DNA of 64,000 bases, taken from the NCBI GenBank assembly GCA_023451735.1, contig JAEXYH010000037.1, forward strand, positions 62,001-126,000. The letters are read 5' to 3'. Below the pieces are notes generated by a model that saw only the letters and a program-made list of their open reading frames with translations, was not told where the DNA came from and ran no database searches. The stretch is from Pseudomonadota bacterium (GTDB lineage: Bacteria; Pseudomonadota; Alphaproteobacteria; Rhizobiales; Rhizobiaceae). Position numbers and translations under genes: made by a program. Position 1 is the stretch's first letter. Every line of letters begins with the position of its first letter. This document shows positions 41,227 to 50,136 of the stretch, piece after piece.

Positions 41227-41386
41227 CGGCGGCACGCCCTGCGGGCTTCTCAAGCTCCGCTTTGCCGGCGGCAATTGCCTGCTCGCCGCATTCACGCTTG
41301 ACCGTGAGAGCCATGCCGGCCTTGTAGCCGATCGTCGATTGAGGTGTCGGCTTGTAATCGAAATCCTCTAGGAACTTCACGCGCAT
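41213..41386 (-). CDS. Small phage protein, 57 residues
   Basis: Charged protein starting MRVKFLEDFDYKPTPQSTIGY and carrying KAGMALTVKRECGEQ near the middle. AGGAGAG lies 5 nt before the ATG, a strong start. Short proteins of this kind (KFL-F-YKP-...-YKAG-...VKR) are common between connectors and adaptors of rhizobial phages. Overlaps the next gene by 14 bp. Confidence 0.75.
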   Translation of the reverse strand: MRVKFLEDFDYKPTPQSTIGYKAGMALTVKRECGEQAIAAGKAELEKPAGRAADDAE

Positions 41387-41395
41387 GACGCTCTC

Positions 41396-41710
41396 CTATG
41401 CAAAGGCCGGGTCGCGGAGGCGGTAGAGGAGCGCCACGATACGGTTGTTGGGGTCGCCGGTGCCGAGGCCGGACAGCAAGCTACCGGCGTTAGCCTCATC
41501 CATGAGGCTTTGGATCACGAGCAGAATGGCAGCCGACACGCGACCTGGAACGGTCTCGGCCGTCCAGCCGTGGTCAGGCTTTTTCAGGTAGTCGATGACT
41601 GCGTCTTCCGCCTGGCTGATCTTGAGCTCGATATCGGCGGTACGCTCATCGCCATCGACGAGGTCGAGGCGTAGGGCGAGATTGACCTGCGAGAGTGTGA
41701 CAAGAGCCAT
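41396..41710 (-). CDS. Head-tail connector (gp6-like)
   Basis: 104 residues: MALVTLSQVNLALRLDLVDGDERTADIELKISQAEDAVIDYL, then VSAAILLVIQSLMDEAN and PNNRIVALLYRLRDPA, the gp6/phage_gp6 connector pattern. Short helical adaptor placed under the portal. Start at 41710, two bases after the upstream stop. Confidence 0.87.
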   Translation of the reverse strand: MALVTLSQVNLALRLDLVDGDERTADIELKISQAEDAVIDYLKKPDHGWTAETVPGRVSAAILLVIQSLMDEANAGSLLSGLGTGDPNNRIVALLYRLRDPAFA

Positions 41711-41711
41711 A

Positions 41712-42296
41712 TCACTCTCCTTTCGCAGGAATGCCGACGCGGATTGGTGCGGGCGGCCCGACTTCCTTCACGATGCCGTCCTTGCCGTCTCTGCCCTTCT
41801 TTGCGCATAGCGTCCAATCGCCAGAGCCATCCCCCGGCTTGCTGGTGGTTGCCTTGTCGCAATGCCAGAGCGAGCCGCCGAACGTGACTGTGTCGCCGCG
41901 CTCGTAAGGCGCTTCGGACTTATGAACGCCGCGGTAAAGCATGACCGGGAAGCCGAGTTCCACCTTGAAGTCCATATCCTTGCCCGTGAATGACAGGAGG
42001 ACCGTGCGGCCGTCTTCCATGACGGAGGCATCGAAATCTTCGAGGTTGAACCCGTTGCGGCCCGGATCTCCATCCTTGCCAACGACGACGCCGAGATCCT
42101 TGGTGCTGCCGTCAGACATGGTGACGACGAGATTGCCGTTGCGATCGATGACCGCGCTAGTCGCACCGACGGGCGGCTTGGCCTCAACGAGTTGTTTTTC
42201 AACGGCACCGATCCGTGCCTCGAAGGCATCGAATGAGGCGTCGACATAGGCCTTCACGGCCTCAAAGCCAGCCTCGAACGCTTCTTGCAATTCCAT
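41712..42296 (-). CDS. Putative head/tail decoration protein with carbohydrate-binding-like module
   Basis: 194 residues: an N-terminal helix (LQEAFEAGFEAVKAYVDASFDAFEARIGAVEKQL), a beta middle with a Gly/Asp/Pro stretch (VGKDGDPGRNG), and a C-terminal YERGDTVTFGGSLWHCDKATTSKPGDGSGDW segment similar to chitin-binding-type modules (aromatic-G-D-x-V-x-F-G-G-x-x-W). Often encoded beside the portal in Rhizobiales phages; may bind capsule or cell-wall sugars. ATG overlaps the portal stop. Confidence 0.65.
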   Translation of the reverse strand: MELQEAFEAGFEAVKAYVDASFDAFEARIGAVEKQLVEAKPPVGATSAVIDRNGNLVVTMSDGSTKDLGVVVGKDGDPGRNGFNLEDFDASVMEDGRTVLLSFTGKDMDFKVELGFPVMLYRGVHKSEAPYERGDTVTFGGSLWHCDKATTSKPGDGSGDWTLCAKKGRDGKDGIVKEVGPPAPIRVGIPAKGE

Positions 42297-43669
42297 TACG
42301 CTGCCTTCTTGGTTCTGGCGCCGGCAAACATGCTTTTGACGGTCAGTGGCGAGACCGCCTTAGGCGCCTCGACTACGGGGTCAGGCGTGGCCTGTGGCGC
42401 TGGTTGTGGCGCTGGGGCGGTTCCGAACGGATCTTCCTGCGCATCGCGCTTTGCGAGCGCCGCAAGCGAATAATCCTGCTGTTGTCGGTAAACGCTGTCA
42501 CCGCCTTCAGTCGGCGGCAAGCTGATGCGCGCCCGCGCCTCATTCGGCGTTAGCGTGTTCTTGCCCTTGTCGAGAACTTCCATTTGGGTGAGCGCATCCA
42601 TACGAAGCAGTTCTTCGGTTTCGAACTGCACGCCCATCGTAACGCCGTCCATGCCCAGGCCGTCATCTAGGCATGCCTCTATGGCCTCCAGGTGGATCTG
42701 AAGGCACTGGCTGTAGTAGCGCAGCGTCAGGTTTTGGACGTTCGTGTAGGTTGGTTCCGCGCCGATTCCAGCCATGAAGGAAGGGACGTGATAGACGCCG
42801 CAAATAATTTCGGCCGACCATTTCAGCTGATCGATCAACTGCGCGTCGACAGCCTTGGCCTTCATTGGCTCATAGTGCAGGCCGTCGCCGAGAACCGCCA
42901 CTTTCCCGGAATTTTCGCCCGAATAGTTCCTTTCCCAGGATTCTTTGATGCGTTCCGCTGTATCGTCGCCAATTGCACCGGGGGCCGTTAGCACACCGCC
43001 TGGCCGCGCTCCGTTCTGGAAAAACTTTGCACTGTCGTTCTGGATCGCGAGACCCTGCATCGCGGCTAGGCCGCCTGCAAAGATAGGCGATAGGCCGACA
43101 AGCGGATGGTAAAAGCAATTGAAGCGATCGTGGATGATCTCGCGAGCTGGAACATCGACGCTCTGCTTGACACCCGTCAGATTGTCGCCGCTAAGCCTGT
43201 AGAATACGTCGCCGCTTTCGGTCACGAGGGGAGTGACCAAGGCGGGATCCAGCACGAACAATTTGTTGACGACGCCGCGATTGTCGCGCGCCTTCAGTAC
43301 ATAGGTGTTGCCGTTCTGGAGCTTCGAAAGAACCCAGCTTTCGACAAACTGGATTCGAGTCTGAAAGTGGTTCGGCTTGCGCAGCACCGGCGAATAGGCT
43401 GGGTTCGTCGTCTCCGACCAGATGCCGTTGCCGTCATGCTTCACCAACTTAATGCGAAGCTTCGCGATGTCAGAAGCGATCAGCGTGCGGCAGGCGAAGT
43501 CGGCGTGATTGGAAAGTACGGCATCGAACTTGATCTCGACATTCCGCTGCCAAGCGCCGGCAAAGCCTTCCATCACCCGGAACCAGCCTCCGCGGCCCTG
43601 AGTGACCGGAGACGCTGCCTTCTGTTGCGCCGGCGTGCGTCCGATGTTGAGACCGAGAAATCGCATCAA
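42296..43669 (-). CDS. Portal protein (HK97 family)
   Basis: 457-residue portal. Family features are FACRTLIASDIAKLRIKLVKHDG, SWVLSKLQNGNTYVLKARDNRG, PAREIIHDRFNCFYHPLVGLSPIFAGGLA, KFFQNGARPGGVLTAPGAIGDDTAERIKESWERNYSGEN and HVPSFMAGIGAEPTYTNVQNLTLRYYSQCLQ. The C-terminal ~50 residues are Pro/Ala-rich. Placed after the capsid fusion gene rather than before it, an unusual order. Confidence 0.93.
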   Translation of the reverse strand: MMRFLGLNIGRTPAQQKAASPVTQGRGGWFRVMEGFAGAWQRNVEIKFDAVLSNHADFACRTLIASDIAKLRIKLVKHDGNGIWSETTNPAYSPVLRKPNHFQTRIQFVESWVLSKLQNGNTYVLKARDNRGVVNKLFVLDPALVTPLVTESGDVFYRLSGDNLTGVKQSVDVPAREIIHDRFNCFYHPLVGLSPIFAGGLAAMQGLAIQNDSAKFFQNGARPGGVLTAPGAIGDDTAERIKESWERNYSGENSGKVAVLGDGLHYEPMKAKAVDAQLIDQLKWSAEIICGVYHVPSFMAGIGAEPTYTNVQNLTLRYYSQCLQIHLEAIEACLDDGLGMDGVTMGVQFETEELLRMDALTQMEVLDKGKNTLTPNEARARISLPPTEGGDSVYRQQQDYSLAALAKRDAQEDPFGTAPAPQPAPQATPDPVVEAPKAVSPLTVKSMFAGARTKKAA

Positions 43670-43863
43670 TCGTCCGCCTTGTCTTTCGTGGTGGTGCGCT
43701 TGCGCTTCGGCACCACCGGCACCGGTTCTTCGTTATCGGGCCGGTCTCGCTCTGCGTCAGCAGCCAAGTCGCGCCGCTGATGGCCGAGCCTCGTCAGCAC
43801 CGTGGCGAACCGTGGATCGCTCGATTGGAGAGCCCGTGTCATGTAGGATTGGTTCAAGGTCAT
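43666..43863 (-). CDS. Small phage protein between capsid and portal
   Basis: 65 residues, hydrophilic and basic at the end: MTLNQSYMTRALQSSDPRFATVLTRLGH, ending RKRTTTKDKADD. The leader carries GGAGATGACC. It overlaps the portal start by 4 nt. Common small gene in rhizobial phages; no function known. Confidence 0.65.
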   Translation of the reverse strand: MTLNQSYMTRALQSSDPRFATVLTRLGHQRRDLAADAERDRPDNEEPVPVVPKRKRTTTKDKADD

Positions 43864-43915
43864 CTCCTGTTTGGAGCCGGCCGCGGATCTCGCGACCGGC
43901 GTTTCAGGCTAAGGA

Positions 43916-45910
43916 TCAGCCAGCTTCAGGAGCTCCCCAGGCAACGCCCGTCAGGAACGCGACGGCGCTCGGGCGTCGACGCGACCAATTAACCGTACGT
44001 TCGGCGCGGAAGCCGACGCTGTTTGTCTGCCACAGCGAGACAAGCTCGGCAGCAGTCGGTGCAACACTGTCACCGGTCGGCGCGCTGTCCATTTCCAGCG
44101 ACGCCTCGGTCGACATGTCGACATCAATGTCACCTTCGTCGGCGAGATAGATGTCGGACGCGTTGACGAGAGCGACGACGCCAGTCGGAACGTATTCCGA
44201 CACGAGCACCGGCAGACCGGACAACGTGCCACCGTTCATGGTGATGCCAGGGAACTCGGCCTGACCGAGCGGATTGGTCATCAGTGACAGCGCGAGAGCG
44301 GTGGTCGCTTCCATGAGGAAGACGCCTGAGGTCGGCGCGTTGTTGGCGGCGATAAAGGCACCGAACAGGGCGCGCAGGTCGGCGCGAACCGCGTCTGCCG
44401 TATTGCCAGTGGATGCGATACCAGCCACGCCGTTGAGGATGGACGCGGGAGACACGCCTTCGACTGCGGCCTTGGCCGGGTCAATGAAGTCGGTGTCGAG
44501 GCGGGCCTTGAGTGCAGCGGCAAGCTGGTCACGAACGATCGCTTCGGCCGATGGGCTGGAATCGCGCAGCACTTCCATCGTGACGACCGCGATATTGGCG
44601 ACCTTGAGCGGGTTCATCGTGGTGCGGGTGAAGTCGAACTTCGTCAGCGGCTTCGCCTTGCCCTCACCTACCCAGTAGCCGGCACCGCCAGAGGTCTGAC
44701 CGATGAGCGGAACACGGAACGGGACCCGGCGCAGAGCGGGTACGCCATTGGCGCCGAAGCGACCGAGGATGGTCTGCGGGCGAAGGTATTCTACGAAATC
44801 AGCGAAGATGCTGGATTCGTCGCCAACGAGATTGCCGGCCCAGTTCGCGTTGCCGGTATTCCCGGCAGACACGGCCGCCTTGACGACAGCGGCAATAGTT
44901 GGGTCGTCCTTGTAGCGCTCCTCGGCAATTGCGATCGGGTCGCGGTGCGTCTTGTGCGCCAGGCCGATGCACTTCGCATAACGAGCAAAACGGATGCCCT
45001 TTTCGGGAGCAGGCGCCTTGATCACAACACCGGAGCGGGCAGTGGCAGCGTCGGCTGCAGTCTTGATCTGACCGACAGGAGTAGCGGCGGCAGCATTCGC
45101 CTTCTCGAGCGCGCGGAGACGCTTCAGGTCGCCGTCGATGGCTTCGACTTCGGCCTGCAGAGTGTCAAACTCCTCCTGTTCGGCAGCGTCAGTGGAACGC
45201 GCCTCATCGATGCTCTTTTGCATAACGGTAGACATGCGAGCGGCCTTTGCCTGACGGGAGGCTTCAAGCGCCGCGATTTGTTCAGCGATAGTCTTCAAAG
45301 CTGATGTTTCCTTCGGAATAAGGTTGATTGAGTGCTTGGCTTTTCCCGCAGCGCCGGGACGAGTTTCGGCAGGACGCTCAATGGTGCCAGTCGCGGCGGG
45401 AGCGTTCGCGTCGAAAGATTTGATGACCGCGAGCCCTGCCGCGTCCATATTTTTGATGCTGGTCATGACCGCTTCGGCCTGAGCCGGGATCGTGACGGCC
45501 GACAGCTCGTAAACTTCACTCTCGGTGAAGCGGATGCCTCCGGCGTCGATGTAGGTGTATTCAATCGCTCGAAAGCCTATTGAGACGGCTCGAACGAGCC
45601 CGATCCTGATAGACTGCCATGCTTCGTCGAGGCGATCCTTCACCACGCCGGGCTCGTCCAGCGAGAAGATCTCGGCCTCAAACGTGATGCCTTCGGCCGT
45701 CGGCTTGTCGAACTTCACCTGGCCGATAGGCTTCTTGTGATCGTGCTGCCACAGGAACGGCATTGGATTGGTGAACTTCACGCCGAGAGGCTCGACGATA
45801 TCGCCGACGCGGTCTGGCGCAGGCGTCGTGGCAATGCCACGGATGATGCGCTTACCTTCGTCGACCGACTTGATGACAAGCGACGAGTAAGCGCGGCGCG
45901 TCACTGTCAT
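43916..45910 (-). CDS. Prohead protease-major capsid fusion
   Basis: 664 residues. Residues 1-~165 are an HK97-type prohead serine protease (GIATTPAPDRVGDIVEPLGV; His in LWQHDHKKPIGQ; Ser in VRAVSIGFRAIEY). A scaffold-like coiled coil follows (~205-285, IAEQIAALEASRQAKAARM... VEAIDGDLKRLRALEKA). From ~300 on is the HK97-fold major capsid protein (SSIFADFVEYLRPQTILGRFG, PLIGQTSGGAGYWVGEGKAKPLTKFDFTRTTMNPLKVANIAVVT, FGAFIAANN..., VLVSEYVPTG). Self-cleavage would free the capsid subunit. Fusions of this kind are known, but the placement before the portal is unusual. Confidence 0.93.
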   Translation of the reverse strand: MTVTRRAYSSLVIKSVDEGKRIIRGIATTPAPDRVGDIVEPLGVKFTNPMPFLWQHDHKKPIGQVKFDKPTAEGITFEAEIFSLDEPGVVKDRLDEAWQSIRIGLVRAVSIGFRAIEYTYIDAGGIRFTESEVYELSAVTIPAQAEAVMTSIKNMDAAGLAVIKSFDANAPAATGTIERPAETRPGAAGKAKHSINLIPKETSALKTIAEQIAALEASRQAKAARMSTVMQKSIDEARSTDAAEQEEFDTLQAEVEAIDGDLKRLRALEKANAAAATPVGQIKTAADAATARSGVVIKAPAPEKGIRFARYAKCIGLAHKTHRDPIAIAEERYKDDPTIAAVVKAAVSAGNTGNANWAGNLVGDESSIFADFVEYLRPQTILGRFGANGVPALRRVPFRVPLIGQTSGGAGYWVGEGKAKPLTKFDFTRTTMNPLKVANIAVVTMEVLRDSSPSAEAIVRDQLAAALKARLDTDFIDPAKAAVEGVSPASILNGVAGIASTGNTADAVRADLRALFGAFIAANNAPTSGVFLMEATTALALSLMTNPLGQAEFPGITMNGGTLSGLPVLVSEYVPTGVVALVNASDIYLADEGDIDVDMSTEASLEMDSAPTGDSVAPTAAELVSLWQTNSVGFRAERTVNWSRRRPSAVAFLTGVAWGAPEAG

Positions 45911-45944
45911 GACGACCTCCGGAGTTGTAGGGGTTGTGGGTGGG

Positions 45945-47642
45945 TCATCCGACGACGATCATTTGATATGTCGGTTCGCGCTTGGCCTCTGGGTTTCGGC
46001 TCATCACCGTCACGGCGTTGAACAGAGCCATTGCGACGTCGATCTTCGCGTCGCCCGCGTTCTGCTTCGTCGCTCTGATGGCGGTAGCCGTGGGCTCGAT
46101 CTTGAGGTTGCCGACGCACCACTGTGTGATGCCCGCGCCGCAATGGCGCAGCGTCCCGTTGGCTAGCTTCCGCTCTGCCGTCTTGATGGCGTTCATGAGC
46201 TGGTAGCCTTGCGGCACACCGATGAGCAGGCCTTCCTCTTCGGTAATGCCGATTTCGGAAAGCGCCTCGACCATTTCGCCGAGGCCGGCAGGGTCAACCG
46301 CCACGCAAGCCAGCAGGCCGGCGTCTTTGATCTGCCCTATGATGTCGACGATCTCAGAGATGTCGTCGAGCTCGTCGTCAACGATCTTTAGCTCTCGCGC
46401 GGTTTCGAACTCGCGAAGCTTGGTCGCGATGGACTTGCGTCGCGTCAGCACGCCTTTGTGGCACCAGCCGCGCGTCCAGCACAGCCAGTCGCGCGTATGC
46501 TTGTGCCGACCAACCACGGCGAGCCCGAAAAGGTCATCGAGGCCGCCGCCATCCAGGCCGGGCACGACCACGTCGCAGTTGGCGAGGATGTAGTCGAGCG
46601 TGATGTCCTTGTTTGCCCTTCCGTCCCAGAGATCCGCGCCCGGCCACCTATTGGAGCGCAGGTTCATGCCGATCTCAACATTGAGGTGCTTCGCAAGGAA
46701 GGTCGCGAGCGTCGTTCGATCGCCGGACAGTTCCTTGGTCATTTCGTCCTGCAGCCATTCCTGGTTAACAGAGCGCCCCATATTTGGGTTCGTGACGTAG
46801 AAGTTGGACGGGTCCTCGTAGGCTTTTCCCTCGATCATCTTCTTCGGAAACTCGTAGATGACCGGCAGGAATTTCGGATTGCTGATCACGCCATCGCGCA
46901 CGTTGCGCGCATAGTCGAGCTTCGCCTTGAACACGCCTGCCGGAGGTTCGTCGCTCTGCGTCGAAAGCGTGATGATGAAACCTTCCGGACGCGACACAAG
47001 GCCGCCGGTGGCTTCCCTGAGCATCGCGTCGGCATTCGGTCGCTTGCCGAACACCCAAAGCTCGTCGATCAAGATCCGGCCGGCCTTCTTGCCGGATACC
47101 GTGTCGGTGTCGGCAGCAACGACCTTGAGCGCCGCGTCGGTCCGCAGGTTCTTGATCGTTCGCAGGTGATCCTGAACGACCAGGAAGCCACCCTCGTCCG
47201 CATTCGCGTCGAGATCCGGATCAGCTCGCACCATTGCGGCGGCCGGCTTATAGCTGTTAGCAGCGACCTCAATTGTCGGCGCGAGGATGAGGAGCTCCTC
47301 GTTATGCCGCCAGTTGATGATCAGCGCCGTCAGCATAATGCCGGCCGCGATCGTCGATTTGGTGTTCTTCTTGCTGATCAGCAGGAAGAACTCAGTAATC
47401 AGCTGCTTGCCGCTCTCCGCGTCATAGGCGCCGAAGATGGCCGATACGAAATCGAACACCCATTGATCACACACCTCGCCGAATGTTGGCTGACCTGCCA
47501 GGTCCGTGACCTTGAGCGCTTTGAAGACGCCGAGGGCGTAGTCCGCCTCGCTGGGGAATAGTGGGCGAAAGGCAATGAGGGAGCGCTGCGAAACGATACG
47601 TTTTTCCCAGTCTGGGCAAGCGGTCGTCCACTGCAAGGTCAT
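45945..47642 (-). CDS. Terminase large subunit
   Basis: 565 residues. ATPase part: FLLISKKNTKSTIAAGIMLTAL (Walker A-like) and GRILIDELWVFGKR (Walker B, DE). Nuclease part: VVPGLDGGGLDDLFGLAVVG (first acid), VAVDPAGLGEMVEALSEIG and the C-terminal AGITQWCVGNLKIEPTATAIR-NAGDAKIDVAMALFNAV. This is the Terminase_1 family that packages DNA into proheads. It overlaps the small subunit gene by ATGA. Confidence 0.95.
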   Translation of the reverse strand: MTLQWTTACPDWEKRIVSQRSLIAFRPLFPSEADYALGVFKALKVTDLAGQPTFGEVCDQWVFDFVSAIFGAYDAESGKQLITEFFLLISKKNTKSTIAAGIMLTALIINWRHNEELLILAPTIEVAANSYKPAAAMVRADPDLDANADEGGFLVVQDHLRTIKNLRTDAALKVVAADTDTVSGKKAGRILIDELWVFGKRPNADAMLREATGGLVSRPEGFIITLSTQSDEPPAGVFKAKLDYARNVRDGVISNPKFLPVIYEFPKKMIEGKAYEDPSNFYVTNPNMGRSVNQEWLQDEMTKELSGDRTTLATFLAKHLNVEIGMNLRSNRWPGADLWDGRANKDITLDYILANCDVVVPGLDGGGLDDLFGLAVVGRHKHTRDWLCWTRGWCHKGVLTRRKSIATKLREFETARELKIVDDELDDISEIVDIIGQIKDAGLLACVAVDPAGLGEMVEALSEIGITEEEGLLIGVPQGYQLMNAIKTAERKLANGTLRHCGAGITQWCVGNLKIEPTATAIRATKQNAGDAKIDVAMALFNAVTVMSRNPEAKREPTYQMIVVG

Positions 47643-48172
47643 CGGCTACCCGTCATGTTCGGTCCCGCGCGCTGCGCAAACTTATTGCCGCCAGCAAGCG
47701 CAGCATCCTTTCGGGATGCCTTCTTGCCGGAAGGAGCGGACGCATCGTTGATGGTCTTCAGGGTGGCGCTGATGTCTTTCAGCGTTCGGGCTCGCTCGCC
47801 AAGCGAGATGGACTTCAGCAGGGATGCTCGCCGGCGGGGATCGCTCTCCTCGGCGCAGATCATATCCTCGAGCTCGCCGTGCTGTGACGTGACGGCGTCT
47901 AGCTCGTCCAGCATCCTGCCAGCGAGCGCGCGGCCGCGTTCGGCCAGATCAAGCGGCGCAGTTTCCACCGGAGCCACTGGAACCTCGATTGGCTTTGGCC
48001 GGTCAAGGTGCTTCGGCTGCGCCTTCCTCGTCCAGCCTTCCGCCTTCGCCTTCTTGTTGATGGCGGTATGGGAAAGGCCGTACCAGCGGGCGATTTCGCG
48101 CACACTCATCTCACCGGCACGGAAGTCTTTCTCGACGCCGTGCCAGTCGATCGGCTTGTTTTCTTGGGGCAT
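47639..48172 (-). CDS. Terminase small subunit
   Basis: 177 residues: an N-terminal HTH (EKDFRAGEMSVREIARWYGLSHTAINKKAKAEGW) that probably binds the packaging site, a Pro/Lys linker, and a helical oligomerisation region (LAGRMLDELDAVTSQHGELEDMI ... RRRASLLKSISLGERARTLKDISATLKTIND). Matches small terminases of HK97-like phages. Starts the late minus-strand block. Confidence 0.88.
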   Translation of the reverse strand: MPQENKPIDWHGVEKDFRAGEMSVREIARWYGLSHTAINKKAKAEGWTRKAQPKHLDRPKPIEVPVAPVETAPLDLAERGRALAGRMLDELDAVTSQHGELEDMICAEESDPRRRASLLKSISLGERARTLKDISATLKTINDASAPSGKKASRKDAALAGGNKFAQRAGPNMTGSR

Positions 48173-48182
48173 GAAAATGGCT

Positions 48183-48262
48183 CCGGTTTCCGGCTGCCGG
48201 ATTCAGAACGAAAAAAATCTCTAGATGCGGGGGACGCGGGTTCGGCGGCCGGACCGGTTTCC
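48183..48262. other. GC-rich leader upstream of terminase, candidate packaging (cos) region
   Basis: CCGGTTTCC is repeated at 48183-48191 and 48254-48262, with GGCCGGACCGG and CCGGCTGCCGG symmetry around. Packaging sites usually lie next to the small terminase gene, so this is a candidate, with no direct proof. Confidence 0.25.
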
Positions 48263-48332
48263 AGCCAGACCTCCCCCCCTTGAACGCGAACCGGACGCGT
48301 GCGATTAGTTGCCTACAACCGGAGGATACATA

Positions 48333-48524
48333 GTGGCTAAACCTATAATAGACCTAAACACTGTCGATGGGGAACCAGTCATCATTGTCACCTCACAGAT
48401 CACCCACATCGTCGTCGACACGGTCAATTCAAGCGCCGTCTATTTCGTTGGTGGCGCGAGCATAAAAGTTCAGGGGACACTCAACGAAATTGCGAACAGA
48501 GTATGGACTACAACTGAGGGGTAG
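48333..48524 (+). CDS. Small protein, FlbD-like shape
   Basis: 63 residues from GTG 48333, with GGAGG seven bases upstream. Beta-rich: IIDLNTVDGEPVIIVTSQITHIVVDT, SSAVYFVGGASIKVQGTLNEIANRV. The I-x-L-x-x-x-x-G-x-x-x-x-x-x-x-x-I start and V-x-E/N-I-A-x-x-V end look like FlbD/YlzI-type small proteins, but this may be just a common beta layout. Opposite strand to the HNH gene that converges on it (2-bp gap). Confidence 0.6.
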   Translation: MAKPIIDLNTVDGEPVIIVTSQITHIVVDTVNSSAVYFVGGASIKVQGTLNEIANRVWTTTEG

Positions 48525-48526
48525 CT

Positions 48527-48895
48527 CTACCCAAGCCTTGCCGCCCTGCGCTCCTCGGCCTGGATCTCGCTGTCATGGATGCGCTTGGTCACGGTCTCAA
48601 TGTTGTTGATGTCCCAGAACAGCGCCGGATCGCCGTGATGCGGGATCTTGTGGTTAGCCACCGGGCTGTTCGGGTCATTGCCTGTGCCTGCGCAGATCTC
48701 ACCGGATCGCTGGCAGGTATAGTTGTCACGCTCGAACGCCTTGCGCCTCAGCCGCTCCCACCTCGCAGTGCGATACCATGGGCGCCATGGCTGTGTGCTG
48801 TCGCGGTACTTGTCTCGGGCCTTCTCGCCCGGCACTCTACCTACAAGCGGCTTGAGCGTGCCTACCAGTGGCTTGATGGTTGTGATCTTGGCCAT
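48527..48895 (-). CDS. HNH endonuclease
   Basis: 122 residues from ATG 48895 with AGGACG upstream. PWYRTARWERLRRKAFERDNYTCQRSG, then NHKIPHHGDPALFWDINNIETV, is the HNH fold: NHKIPH supplies the metal His and NN the later residue, with a Cys pair (YTCQRSGEIC). HNH proteins next to terminase genes are needed for DNA packaging or cos cutting in HK97-like phages (known for the family); presumably the same here. Confidence 0.88.
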   Translation of the reverse strand: MAKITTIKPLVGTLKPLVGRVPGEKARDKYRDSTQPWRPWYRTARWERLRRKAFERDNYTCQRSGEICAGTGNDPNSPVANHKIPHHGDPALFWDINNIETVTKRIHDSEIQAEERRAARLG

Positions 48896-49032
48896 GTTCG
48901 TCCTGGTGGTTCTGGTCGAGTGACGACAGCGCTTGGCGTGTCGTTGATGCCGCCTTTGCGGAATGGCCGCATAACGACGAGAGGCGCTGCGGTGTAGAAG
49001 AACAGCCATGCAGCGAGGAATACGTCGGTCAT
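48862..49032 (-). CDS. Small membrane-associated peptide
   Basis: 56 residues from ATG 49032: hydrophobic start MTDVFLAAWLFFYTAAPLVVM, then a basic Pro-rich tail. AGGATC precedes it; it overlaps the HNH start by 34 bp. Weakly supported. Confidence 0.35.
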   Translation of the reverse strand: MTDVFLAAWLFFYTAAPLVVMRPFRKGGINDTPSAVVTRPEPPGRTWPRSQPSSHW

Positions 49033-49138
49033 GAATGATCCTGTGGATAGCGGGGGATATTGTCGCGGCCGCAGAATTCGGCGTGACCGAATCAGTCGGT
49101 TGTAAGATAATTGGCGCGCAACCAAAGAGGAGAATGCA

Positions 49139-49303
49139 ATGCAATTCAAAGTGGGTGACACCGTTCAACTCAAGTCCGGTGGACCAGTGATGACTATTGA
49201 TAGCGCGATAGGCAGTGGTGAGTATTGGTGTGTCTGGTTTCCCAGCAACTCTAGCGAACCTAAGGGCAGCGCTTTCAAGGCCGAGATGTTGACTGCGGCT
49301 TAA
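49139..49303 (+). CDS. DUF2158 family protein
   Basis: 54 residues: MQFKVGDTVQLKSGGPVMTIDS then EYWCVWFPSNSSEPKGSAFKAEML. The opening FKVGDTVQLKSGGPVMT is the DUF2158 signature (small SH3-like beta proteins common in phages). AGAGGAGA lies just upstream. Function unknown. Confidence 0.8.
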   Translation: MQFKVGDTVQLKSGGPVMTIDSAIGSGEYWCVWFPSNSSEPKGSAFKAEMLTAA

Positions 49304-49841
49304 AGCCGATTGATATCGTGGCCGCCGGGAGCGACAGGAGTAGCTCAACCGGCGGCACGACTGCCAAGACTGCGAGAGGAGAGCGCGCCGTGGCAATAGT
49401 TACGCATCGTTCAGCGGCCGCACCTTACTGCAGCATGACGATGCGGCGGCCGTAACCGCTTATTGTTTGATTGATCAGTGATGTTGCTTGGGGCGCGAGC
49501 CAGGCCAACCCTCTCACCTATAGATGACTTGAGTGCGCGTGGCGGTCCCTCACACTAAGGGCCCTGAAACGGCGTGGCATACGGCGCGCAGATTTCTCCA
49601 TAGGAGTACGCAATAACGCGGCCCAAAAAGGCACATCGGTGTGCTGAATTTTCAGCGTACCTCATTATTACCGCTCGGCGGGCCAATCAGGTCATGCGCT
49701 ATCTATAGAGATACGCTGCAGCGTGGCACGATTTTTGGCGCCCTTCACATATACAGGTGGGGAGATCAGCAAAAGTCAGGTGGCTCTACCCTACTGTATG
49801 GAAAAAGCCGGAAAGCGGCACCCCGTCACCGATAAAGGGGC

Positions 49842-50021
49842 ATGAACCGCGAAAAACTTCCCTTCACACGCTCACGCCCCGGTGACAGTGTTTCCAGCCC
49901 TACTCTCTCCGAGATTGTGGAAAGTCAGATCGCAACGCGCCATTTCCGCCAGTGGATAAGTGCCCCCGCATTTCAGAAATATCGTGTTAAAACAGCGTCA
50001 AGGCCTGTGGATAACTTTTGA
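49842..50021 (+). CDS. Possible small ORF over the DnaA boxes
   Basis: 59 residues: MNREKLPFTRSRPGDSVSS then TLSEIVESQIATRHFRQWI. AAAGGGG precedes the ATG by only one base, closer than usual. A consensus DnaA box lies inside its 3' end. May be a real early gene or chance. Confidence 0.35.
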   Translation: MNREKLPFTRSRPGDSVSSPTLSEIVESQIATRHFRQWISAPAFQKYRVKTASRPVDNF

Positions 50022-50068
50022 ACCGGCGCAAAAAACGTAATGTTTACTGTGAAATTGCCTGTGGATAA
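50006..50068. promoter_or_regulatory. Two consensus DnaA boxes (candidate phage origin)
   Basis: TGTGGATAA (reverse complement of TTATCCACA) at 50006-50014 and 50060-50068, plus a near-match AGTGGATAAG at 49951-49960, all in the same orientation. They sit 1.7 kb from the RepA-like gene, consistent with a DnaA-assisted origin. Confidence 0.5.
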
Positions 50069-50136
50069 ATCGATGGCGCTACTTCAAACTTCTAAACGTA
50101 GGTGCAAAGATAATAGCCATGACGGAGATATGAGCG

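Noticed and set aside
46458..47561. Plus-strand open frame opposite terminase
   Set aside because: Shadow of the large terminase subunit, which has ATPase and nuclease motifs.
27954..48172. Possibility that this is a gene transfer agent cluster rather than a phage
   Set aside because: Some tail proteins are GTA-related, but spanins, endolysin, replication ATPase, repressor and att sites mark a temperate phage.
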